From the NCBI GenBank assembly GCA_026419785.1, contig JAODTK010005605.1:310001-374000 (forward strand): a stretch of DNA of 64,000 nucleotides. Direction: 5' to 3'. The notes under the pieces were generated by a model that was not told where the DNA came from, made no database searches, and was given only the letters and a program-made list of their open reading frames with translations. Origin of the DNA: Sclerodactyla briareus (lineage: Eukaryota; Echinodermata; Holothuroidea; Dendrochirotida; Sclerodactylidae). This document shows positions 35,719 to 47,700 of this stretch, piece after piece. Position 1 is the first letter of the stretch. Every line of letters begins with the position of its first letter. Both the position numbers and the translations under genes were made by a program.

Positions 35719-38700
35719 CTGAGAAAGAAGATCAGGCAGATAACTTAAGCTCCAGACATTGGAACAACCGCAATCAAATTTCTATCGAAACACGATAGCA
35801 AATCAAAGATCGCCTGAATTGTCAATTTCACAGAGCATTAGAGTTAAATTGAAATTCAAAATTGAATTACAAAGTCCAATGGTCATGTACCAGACTTCTT
35901 TCACACTGGCACAGGAAAGAAGAGCACATCTCAAAACCACACACCTCAAACTTACAAGGCTCTAGCTGTGGCATGTTTTTCAGTTCACTCTGATAAACTT
36001 TCTCTTGGGTTGTTGTGGTTTTGTCAGGGTCATTCATGAGACTTCTTCATTCCCATGACCCTATCCTTCTAAACTAACCATATGCAAAATAACCTTCCAC
36101 ATTTTGCTGACTACCTCCCTTGATGAGACTTGAGGGAGCAAGCCTCATTTTCTGTGCAATTACATTATTGCAATCTATAACTTCACACCCTTGCATGACG
36201 ATGGAGAGTTTTGTTACTTACAATTACAATGCTGGATCTATATTAGGTCTTTGATCCTTCTCAACAGAAGAAAACATGTTCTTGAACTATGAACCTCTCT
36301 CCATGAACCTATGAACTCTCCACTCCCACACCTATCCTATACAGTAGTGTCCACATGTTAAAGTATTCGTCTGTGTGAAAAGAAAGTGGCCGAGATGGGG
36401 TGGACCAATTGGATTGTGTGCCGGGGAAACGATAGTTTAGTATAAGGATGGGTGCATCATCCAATATAGGGTGAGTTGAATAGGTAAAATAGTTGCAATA
36501 TCCCACAATTTTTGTTCTGGCAGTGCGGAGCAGAGGCGCATGAATATGGATAACCTTTTGTTGTAGGAGTATTGATAACCACATGAGAACATTCACCAAA
36601 ATAGTGGAAGTGCACGAAAGTTATTGTTTTCATGAAACTTGGACCCTGCAGTGCACACAGGAATTTGTGAGAGTCAGGCGCGAAAAAACAGAAAAAAAAA
36701 TGACGCTGGGTGAATCAATGTTAAGGGTAATTGTTAGAGAAGTGAGAACTGAAAACAGTAAATTGCATTCTGAAGAAGCCGAAAAAAGTTTTTGAACTGA
36801 AAACCCGAACCAGAACCAGACAACTGTATGCTTACCGTCGCTGCCCACGCGGGCCGTTATCAGGGGGTTTGGGCACGCCAGTCCCTTCCTTTGACTTGTG
36901 GTGTATGGGCGTGGCCTACGATGTGCTGATTGTTGGGGAAGATTTGGTTATTTTACCAACAGCCTTGAAGTCGTGCCTCCCTGTGAGAGAGGAATTTACC
37001 GTTTACTTCATTAGTCGCATATAATCCCCTTTTCAAAATAGTGAGAATTAGCAAGCTGTTCCAACAAGGACAGTTGTCATAGCTGGAACAAGAAGTTATG
37101 CATATTCATAAATATACCTAAACAGGGGACTAAGCTCCTGTTGAATCAGGTCAGACAATTGTTTAATTGGTCAGACAATTTGTTTTATTTGTCAGCATTG
37201 AACCTTCGATGGCACTGGCGCACAGACTCCCCCCCCCCCCCAGTGCTCTTAAATGAGGCAGTGAGTCTTACATCCACTTTCCAGGGGTTAGATATAAGGA
37301 CCATGTGAGTCTCCTGGTGGAGGGACAAACTATATAGTGGCAAACAAGGAGTGCATGTATCTAGCCATAACAAACAGTCACTATGACTAAACCAGAAAGC
37401 AAGAGGCAGTGGTCCTGGACACATACAGTGTATTGACACGGTCAAACATACAAGTACCACGTATATTACACACTATGAATAAATGAAAAGGTCTAGCTTG
37501 CAGATCACAACTGAAGGACCATTCGGCCTCCATATGGAATATTCTGGGTTCTTTATGAATCTGAACAGTACGGTGGCCTTATCCCCCGTCCTCAGGTGTT
37601 CCTTGTCCTGCGGATGTGGAGGCCGTCTGTCGTATACTGCCCACGTGGACTGCAAGAGCAGGAAAAAAGTACTGATTTTATGATCCAATTGATAATCACC
37701 AGGGTTATGTCATTGTATCCTCTTTTTTCTACAGTTGCATTTGCAAGTCTGAACATACATACTAATAGCTTACATAACAGAGAGATAAGCAATACTGTCG
37801 AAGAAAGCAGGCTAGAAACCCTCGAGGACATCAGTTAAGAAGCTTACACCCTAGAGAAGTGATCGAAATCAAAAAAGCTATACTACCATTGAAGGAACAA
37901 AAATGGGTTGTTACCCCCCCCCCCCCCCCTCAACATCCTAAAACAATAACAAACCCACACCCCCTCCCAAGATGGTTGGAAATATTCTTTGGATCATGAA
38001 AATGGTACGTGCTTTATAGAAAAAAGAAATTATTTCACAGATATTTATATCATGAGGAGTCCGACATGAAACGGCATGGAGGTTAGTATGCCGGCCAACA
38101 CATATGCTAGCCATAAGCTATAGCTTTTCCTAAGGTTCGAATATCACTGGAGATTAACAAAGCACATTACCCAGCAGCAGGGTTCCTGAAGCACTCCCCC
38201 CCCCCAAACATGAAGTCTTTTCACGAACTACCATAAAGTTTCTTTTAGTTAATACTCTGTTTCTCTCAAGTATAGATCTGTATGGCCCTAATTGACATCT
38301 GTCTTGTCTTCAGTACCAGATTGCTGCTCACATATGCATGTGTTTACTGATGAGCAACTTCCCAATCAGTGCTACGAAACTGACCCGCAGCGAGACTCAC
38401 TGTAAAAAGCCGCCGAAAATGTGCCGCCACACAGTTGTCGCCCAGAGTCATCTGAGGAGCGCCAATATCATAAATGTTCAAGAATCATAACGTGATTGTC
38501 GCTTTATGAGATTGAGACCAAATGCAACAGGAAAAAGCACTGAAATAAGTCGTCAACACTGTGACCTATATTAAAACCCACAAACAAGGCTACCTCACAA
38601 GGCTTAGGTACAATGGAGGGACTGTTACTAAGCGAGGATGATACCTTCGAGGATGGATTACAGAAAGCGGAGAGACTTTTCCAGTTACCCACCACGCAAA

Positions 38701-41700
38701 ATGGCTTGAGTGTGTAAATATATAGTGATTGTGAACTACCGAAGATGATACATGAAACTTTACGCTTTGTTGCCCCAATTTCCCCCCATCCGAAAACCAA
38801 CCTTTCTTTGGGTTGCTACGAAAAGACTGGACTTCACCCATGAATGGTACGACCTGGATGTGGGGTAGGGGGTGCCAGTACAATAAGCATCTTCCATAAA
38901 GGACGACTTACCCATAGTGGGGAATGACAGCTGATAGAGGATAGGGTGGTTGCAGACAAGAGTCTATCCGTCATACATAGTACAAGGAGGCCTCACCCAT
39001 AGCATGGTAATGAAAGCTGATAGTGGTAGGGTGGTGCAGTCCAAAAAATTATCCTCATACAAGGAGCCTCACCATAGCCTGGTAAGGACAGCTGATAGTG
39101 ATAGGGTGGTGCAGTACAATGATCTATCCTTCATACATAGTACAAGGAGGACCTCCACCCATTAGCCTGGGTAAGGAACAGATGATAGTGGTAGGGTGGG
39201 TGCAGACAAGAATCTACCTTCATACATAGTACAAGGAGGAGTCACCATAGAATGGTAAGGACAGCTGATAGTGATAGGGTGGTGCAGTACAATAATCATC
39301 CAGAACATAGTACAAGGAGGACTCACCATAGCCTGGTAATGACAGTGATAGTGGGAGGGTGGTGCAGTACCAAGAATCTATCTTAGAATAGTACAAGGGG
39401 GACTCACCCATCGCCTGGTAATGACAGCTGATAGTGGTAGCGTGGTGCAGGACAATAATCTATCTTACCCTTAGTACAAGGAGGACTCACCCATCGCCTG
39501 GTAATGACAGCTGATAGTGGTAGGGTGGTGCAGTACAATGATCTATCCTTCATACATAGCAAGGACCTCACCCATAGCCAGGTAATGACAGCTGATAGTG
39601 ATAGGGTGGTGCAGTACAATAATCTATCCCTCATCATAGTACAGGGGACTCACCGTAGCCTTGTAATGACAGCTGATAGTGGTAGAGTGGTGCAGTACAA
39701 TAATCTATCTTCCTAATTAGTACAAGGAGGACCTCACCATAGCTGGTAATGCAGCTGATAGTGGATAGGGTGGGTGCGTACACTAATCTATCTTTACATA
39801 GTACAAGATCACACATCGCCGTAATCGAATGACAGCTGATAGTGGTAGAGTGGTGCAGTACAATAATCTATCCTTCATACATAGTACAAGGAGGCCTCAC
39901 CCATACCTTGTAATGACAGCTGATAGTGATAGGGTGGTGCAGTACAATGATCTATCCTTCATACATAGTACAAAGAGGAATCAACCATCGCCTGGAATGA
40001 CAGCTGATAGTGGTAGTGTGGGGTTGGGTGCAGTACCAATAATCATCCTTCCTACATAGTACAAGGAAGGGACCCTCACCCCTAGCCTGGTAATGACAGC
40101 TATAGTGGGTAGTGGTGGTGCGTACAATAATTATCCTTCATACAGAGTACAAGGAGGACTCACCCAAGCCTGGTAAGACAGCTGATGTGGTAGGGTGGGC
40201 AGTACAATAATTCTATCCTTCTACATAGTACAAGGAGGACTCACCCATAGCCTGGTTAATGACAGCTGATAGTGATAGGGTGGTGCAGTACAATGATCTA
40301 TCCTTCATACATAGTACCAAGGAGGACTCACCATAGCGGGTTAATGAAAGCTGATAGGGTAGGGTGGTTGCAGTACAATAATCTATCCTCAAAATAGTAC
40401 AAGGAGGACTCACCCATCGCCTGGTAATGACAGCTGATAGTGATAGGGTGGTGCAGTACAATGATCTATCCTTCATACATAGGTTAAAAACAAGGAGGAC
40501 TAACCCATAGCCTGGTAAACAGCTGTGAGTGGTAGGGGGTGCAGTACAAAGAATATATACTCTACATAGTAAAGGAGGACTCACCCATCGCCTGGTAATG
40601 ACAGCTGATAGTGATAGGGTGGTGCAGTACAAAAATCTATCCTTATACACAGGACGACTCACCCATAGCCTGGTAATGACAGTGATCGTGGTTTTTAGGT
40701 GGTGCGTACAAGAATCTATCCTTCATATTAGGCCCAAGGAGGATCACAATAGCTGGTAAATGACAGCTGATAGTGGTTGGGGTGGTGCAGTACAAGAATT
40801 ATCTTCATACCATATTACTAAGGATGGACCATCATTAGCTGGTAATGACAACTGGATAGTGGTAGGGTGGTGCAGTACAATGATCTATCCTTCATACATA
40901 GTAGTACAAGGAGGAATCACCCATAGCCTGGTAATGAAACGCTGAAGTGGGTTAGGGTGGTGCAGTCCAAGAATCTATCCTTCATACATAGTACAAGGAC
41001 TCACCCATAGCTGGTTAAAGACAGCTTGATGTGGTAGGGGGGTGATTTGCAGTTACAAGAGCTATCAGTCAATACAGAGTACAAGGAGGACTCAACCACC
41101 CTAGCCTGGTATGACAGCTGATAGTGGTAGGGTGGGCATAAAGAGCCTATCCTTCATACATAGTACAAGGAGGAGTCACCCATAGCCTGGTATGACAGCC
41201 TGCTGATCGTGGTAGGGGTGGTCATTAGGTTTGGCAAGTCAAGAATCTATCATTCGTACAAGGAGGACCACCCACATCAGCATCGCATGGAAGACAGCTG
41301 ATAGTGGAGGGTGGGCAGATGTACAAGAATCTATCATTCATACATAGTACAAGGAGGCCTCACCCATAGCCTGGTAATGACAGCTGATAGTGGTAGGGGG
41401 GATGTAATAAAAGAGTCTATCCGTCATACATAGTACAAGGAGGACTCACCCATAGTGGTTTAATGACAGATGATATGGTTAGGGTGGTTTGCAGCTGTTT
41501 GGTGCAGTACAAGAATCTCCCCTCAAACTCCCAGAGGCATCTGTTCAGAGGCCAGCGATTATCACCATACCTTTACGTACATGTGCCCGATGATTTGCTG
41601 GAAGAAGAAAACATCACAAAATTGTTGTAGCCTTGGGTGGAGACTGGACAGTGGGTTGTCCAGTGGCGCTTTGGCAAGCAAATATCCGGAATCTGAATTC

Positions 41701-44700
41701 CAGCAGTCACGAGGACGTTTCCTAAGTGTTGTAATTGCAGTTGCGGTGGGTGAGGCTTGTTCTCCACTTCATGGTTCTGCTGTGATGCAGTAGTGGAATC
41801 GGGGGTTAATGGTGGTTGTTATGGGATACTTGCAATAAGTCTTGTCTGTCGGCTTTGAGCAGTGATCACGTGAACTTGAGCTTCCATCATCAGGTTCGGA
41901 AAAATGTGTTGGGTCATAAAGTTCACAGTGATCACTTCGGGGAGGACAAATGTGACTGGGAAATGTGGGATTGGGTAACCCCTGTATCAATATCACCTGA
42001 GCACCCAGGGTCGAGGGAGGAGAGAAGGCACGTTATCTGCGGTGGTCATCCAAAATCGATACAGCCAGATTTCTTGGGCTCGTATTGTGTTAAGATGATT
42101 ATTATTTTATACTCACTCGTTGCGTGAACGTTACACTTATCTGGCATGCAATAAAAAAAATATGTACTTTGATTGACAAGCCACAGCTCCTGTGAATATA
42201 ATGGTCTTGTCCAATTTGTCTGGGGCGGTGTACATCTATCTGTGCCGTGATTGGCTCCCTACATTATTGGAAAGCAACTTGTCTTATAAGAGGCCCGCTT
42301 GGGGCCTGACAATCTGGCAACCGTTGTTACGTTTGTGAAACACTGCAGGTACTGCGGTAGCACCCTCAGAAAGTGAATAAGGCGACACAGCGAGGAAAAC
42401 GCATATCGGGCAGGGTTGTCAACACGTCTTAACATGAGACTATGAGGGCATATTGGCTCCCTGAAACCATAGAATTCAAATAAATTGAATCTAATCCAAT
42501 TTTCCCTGTTTTAATTCAGTTTTGAGGTCAGTGGGTTTTTAAGTAGGTAGATGTAGCTAAGACACTACCCTCTAATCAGCCTGCTCGGCAGCTCAGCGGC
42601 ACAGAGTGATGGTCGCCAAGCAACAGCTAGTTAACATTCATGAGAATTTAGTGTTGAAAACTCCAGTGGAAATCTCAAACTAGCCACCAAAAATACACTC
42701 AGTAGTCTGGCGTTGCTGACCGATGGTCCTAAATTCCATCAACACCAGAGCAGGCTGTAAATCCGTGGGTCACCGTCAGAATTGTGATAACAACACAATA
42801 TTGGGCATCTGTCAATAACTCACCTTTTTCAATGCGACCTGTCTGTCCCCCTTTACTATCCTTACAAGGCCTTCGTTTCCTATGGAGCCTTAATGATCAC
42901 TTCGTGTAGGCCCCATGCAATCAGGCCAGGAGCACTGAGTCGTTGATGCTGATTCACCTCGTACCTTGTCCCCGATACACTGTTCCAACACCCTGGAAGA
43001 CGAACAAATTTGGCATTGAGGTGAATATGCGCGCCTGAACAATTTCAGAAAGCCAATTCACATTCATCTAGGATTAATTGTCATGTTGTCAAGGATAATC
43101 ATTATATTCACTTTTAATTAGACATGTGCAGGCGCGGGTGAACCGCCGACGTGCATATTCCCGGAGAAACAGCCTTTGTGGCCCTAATTCAGAGGGAGCA
43201 CATTTACATCATGTCCATTTATAACCGCCGGTGACCTTGAAAGAACCTACCTGTTGTTCATGATCGACGGTATTTCACAGTCCAAGTTTGGTTCACATAC
43301 TCAAAGTAAAAAATCGCATATGTTACGCAAACTTGACCTCCTGTGACCTTGACATGACCTTCGATTGTTTAGGACTATGGACAGTCCACATACACCCTGT
43401 TTCGATCAATTCTTTCAAAGTTAGATAAATTGCGAGAATACCCACAAATTTGACCTCCCGGTGCCTTGAAAATGCCGGATCCAACTTTTTTACCCTACCT
43501 ATTTTGTGTGAATCGGACCAAAATAAAGAGCAGCAGACATGCAGCAGTGCACCCCTTCAACTCATCAAAGACTTCAACTAGGGCAGAACGTTTCAGATCA
43601 ATGCGATGGGAGCGTTACAGAGTTATGCGCGGATCCTAGGGTTTCCAGCAGCGGTGAACTAGTCCCAAACCATAATTCTCCTTTAAGTGTTGCAGGGATA
43701 TGAATATGCCCGCCCTTTGGGGTTTAGTCAGTGCCAGCTCTTAGGTTGCTTACACAGTACATTATCTGGGTCATTGCAACATGGCATGGGTCAGCGACTA
43801 TCCTACTTATTGACAGCAGTGAAACCAGCACTCACATGTGTGCCCATTCCTCACAGGTCCCCAATTTCACCAGGTGTTGTCAGCGAGTTTGGGAAAAGGT
43901 GCGTTGAGCACTTTATACAGGGCCTCCTGTATGTTTCTGGCTACCGCTATGTCACTGTGTATGTTCGGCCTAGTGGTTGAATAATCACAATTCACCATAG
44001 CAGAACTACACATAAACATAGTGTGGGTAGTATACACAGGGTTTAAGCCATTTGCTGTAGAAAAAAGATCTACAGATAACAAAAGTGACGTTTTAGAATG
44101 GCATCTACATGTCTGTGTGTGCAAATTGCTACTTTAAGATGGTGAATGAGTCTCAGAGCGCTGAACACGCTAGTCAGCAGGAAACCCCTACTTGCTGCAC
44201 AGACACTATCGCAAGTAAAATAGGGGAAAGGGGGTGGGTGGGTTGGAACCCACAAATTTGACCTCTACTAATTATGGGGCATCCACATCCTAAGTATGAG
44301 AGCAATACCTCTTCCACTTATCGTGTTCACAAGATATTTCCAGCGAAATCTACTTTGAGCCTCGCCCCTCATGAGTATTAATAAGGAGTAACAATACAAT
44401 ACCGTAGTATTTGTTGGCACTCCTCACTAATGTCATCCCAACTACAAGTTTGATCAAAATCAGACTAACAGTGTCAAGACTATTGCCATTTTATGATCTT
44501 TGCTTTGACCCTCGGCAATCATGAAATTAATGAGATCAGCACCAAAAATAGGGCCAACTCTTCCCTACTATGGCAGACCTATATTCCAAGTTTCAGTCTT
44601 ATTCAACTTTCCTTTTTTGAGTTACTGTGTACCCATGCAGTGTCACAACACCACACCCAACCACATACTCCCACCTAACTACTAGGTTCCTTTACTATCG

Positions 44701-47700
44701 CAAGGAATCAAAACCGCTGGACCGCAAGTAACCAAAAACAAGCTGGAAACGTAAGTGGGAATGCCAATTTACACCATATCCGCAACTGAACTCTCAACTT
44801 ACCGTACCGGGAGTAGGTTCTCGTCTATCTTGGAATTCTGCGGGCTCTGTGATGCCCCAGTCAACTCTGTTTTCAGGAGGTTTCAGGAACAATCTTCATG
44901 GCAAGTCTAGGTTTTGACCCGTGACAATTGGGAGACTTGGACTTTTGGACGACTCCTGAAGCAAACAACAATAGCTTATTAGGATAACAGACATCACCAA
45001 AATTGGGATATAACAATGGGTTCATGAACCGCTAGTCACGATCACAGGTTGTTAATTTAGCAGTGCCATTTAGCAGATAATAACAGCAAGATCAAGAGCA
45101 TATATAGTGGTGGATATAGTTTGCCAGCCCACTAAGTGTGCTTGCTACCTCTGAAATAGCTAATCAGTGACTAATTTCAAATAAATAGGACTGATTATTG
45201 ACCATGCCTATACCCAATAGTACTAAGTTCTGTGGAAATGGGACTAAAATTGTCTAAATCATACAACTTATACACAATACTTACTTGACTTTTTTAAATA
45301 TCTCGGAACCAACAGTGGACTGCACAACCCACTACATATCTCCATGGGAATCTGAGAAACCTTGAAAGTGGCATGAACCAAGCAACTAGACACAGTGAAG
45401 ACCCACAGTAACTCAAATCTATGTTAAAATTTTGGAGACAAAAGGTGAACTAAACCCACCAAGTTTAATGGGAATCTGGTGAATTTGCAGAAAAATTATG
45501 CATGCAAATTACGAGGCAACCCAAGCAAATTAGACATGTTGAATGACCTCCAGTGCCCCTGAATCCATGTTAAAAAATTTCAGAATTAGGGTAAACTAGG
45601 CCCACCAGATATCCATGGAATCCAACCAACTTTGGGATTTTGCATAAATTATGCGAATTAGACACCATTGAATGACCTCCAGTGCCCCTGAATCTATGTT
45701 GAAGAAATTTGGAACAGAAGCAAACCATGACCTTTTCATGAAATATGCAAATTATACACATTGATTGCCCTCCAGTTGATCCCCTGACTCCTGCTGGAAC
45801 TAAAGGTGAACCATACCCACTAGATTTCATGAAAATCTCATCCAGTGACCCTAAATCTATGTTAAAAAAACTTGGAACTGAAGGTAGATCATATTCATCA
45901 AATTTTGCATAATCATGCAAATTAGACACTCAATTAGCATATTTTACACTGAAAATTGTATCAGTTCATCCACCTCATTTCCTGTATGTATTGCTCGAAC
46001 AATAAATTAAAGAAAATAGGCTATTACCCACTCAATAAACGTGGCACTCCGCTATCAATCTCCCTGAAAAATGCCTATTGGACTGTGGTCACTTGTACTC
46101 ATGATTGATGATGAATAGTAACATCTTGTATCAATGTTTCATTCACCATGCTGAAAATGTCTTGATGCCCTTGTTAAATTATCACAGGGTAACCTTTATT
46201 TTAAGTTGACAAAGAGCAACTGGACTATAGTGTATTAACTATGAGTTGATTAGCTCATCAGAACCTGCAGTTGGGTTTCATGGAAGGTTGAGATAATCTT
46301 CATGTACGCCAGGTTGTCACAGTAGTAGGTCCCATGGAGGCATGCAACAAGCCCCCTGAACAGATATGTGTTTATAAACTCTTGTTTGATTCAAAATGAT
46401 CCCACGCAACATCAATGTTAAACTCAGCATCCATTTGATTGTTGTTAGTTTTCACCAGTTATTGCCTCAAGAACAGAGGGCTACAGTCAGCGAATGAACC
46501 AATCACAATCAAGTATTGTAAAGAGTTATAAATATTCAATCTACTTCATATAGCCCATGGGAATAGAAATCACCAAAACTCTCCACAAATTTCCAAGTAT
46601 ACAGTCAACCATGGTTACACAGAGAGACAGTAAAAGGCTTTCAAGCAATTAGGCACTCGCATCAAAACCAAACACAGAAGAAAAATGCTGAAACCTTTCT
46701 GAGCTGAAGTTAGTGGCGGTTGTTACGACATCCTCTTTGGTGTTCACTAGGATTGTATCTTCCGACAGCCGGGGGATTTGAGGATTCTCTGCAGCAGTTT
46801 GAGGGTGTCCTGGAGGACGTTGGGGGGACACATGTCAATCTTGGTGACGACAACAAGACTGGGACGCTGAGGGCCAGGGCTAGGCCGAGATGTTCCTTGG
46901 TCATTCCGATGACACCGGCATTCTTGCCATCTGATGAGGGGAGAGGGGAATATGATGAGGTGAAGGTTTGTCACATCAACTTGAAAGTATCTTCAGATGG
47001 AAACATATCATCAACATCTGCCAAGCCCTTATAATCCTCTCACAATAAAAATCTTACCAAAATTCATGGTAGAAACGAAACACAGATATTTCCCTGAATG
47101 CCAATGCCTGTAGATCCCCCCCCCCACCCCTTTACCAAATAGGAGAGCAACTCTTTCACAACCCTAGCTGATGTCGAGAAAAAAGTCAGCATGGATAAGG
47201 TAGAACGGATCTTGCCTTTGATCAACTGACATTCCAGATAATTCCCCCCCCCCCCCCCCCCGAGTTAGGCAATGTATCTCAGAATCCCTGATTTGCTGAT
47301 TGCGAAGCTGTCAGAGCCCTTGGCGGTCTAACAACTCGTTTTTGCAAGTCCCTGTGTGACCGCAAGGTGTGAGGGGAAGGGCCGCGGTAAACCGTATCCA
47401 CCACAAGGGGTCAGCTAACTGCAAACCTCCCGAACTTTGCACTCTTTCAAACAGTTAACCGTATTGGATATTAAAGTCTAGGGAGCATTGTCAGAAGTAT
47501 GGATGTGAGATGGAGATTAATCTCCCTGTCCCCCAAGTGTTGATTGTCATCGGAGGCTTTACCATGAACTGTCCAAATTCTGGTGTTGCATGGCCAGTCA
47601 TCGCCGAACACAGTGGTCTTCAGTATTTCTCGTGGCGGCAAGATCAATGAAGGTGATCACCTTAGAAGAGCTCTCACATATATGCATCCAGTCCAGGCCG

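Noticed and set aside
36583..36795. 70-codon plus-strand ORF rich in Glu/Lys/Arg
   Set aside because: Composition is coding-like, but it lies in a GTPBP1 intron on the opposite strand with no splice partners or homology; not enough to call.
37512..37649. Assignment to GTPBP2 instead of GTPBP1
   Set aside because: [17 protein letters not shown] and KAVGKITK are closer to GTPBP1; from memory GTPBP2 differs at these sites (PGDKAVV, GIGHV). A phylogeny would settle it.
40213..40662. 149-codon ORF on the minus strand ([17 protein letters not shown] repeats)
   Set aside because: It is an out-of-frame reading of the tandem array; the coding frame of the source exon is [17 protein letters not shown].
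38850..41500. CRISPR-like array of regular repeats
   Set aside because: The units are fully repetitive with no unique spacers, are ~81-85 bp long and derive from a GTPBP1 exon in a eukaryotic gene.
46720..47034. Plus-strand ORF with [21 protein letters not shown]
   Set aside because: It is the antisense of GTPBP1 exon 6.
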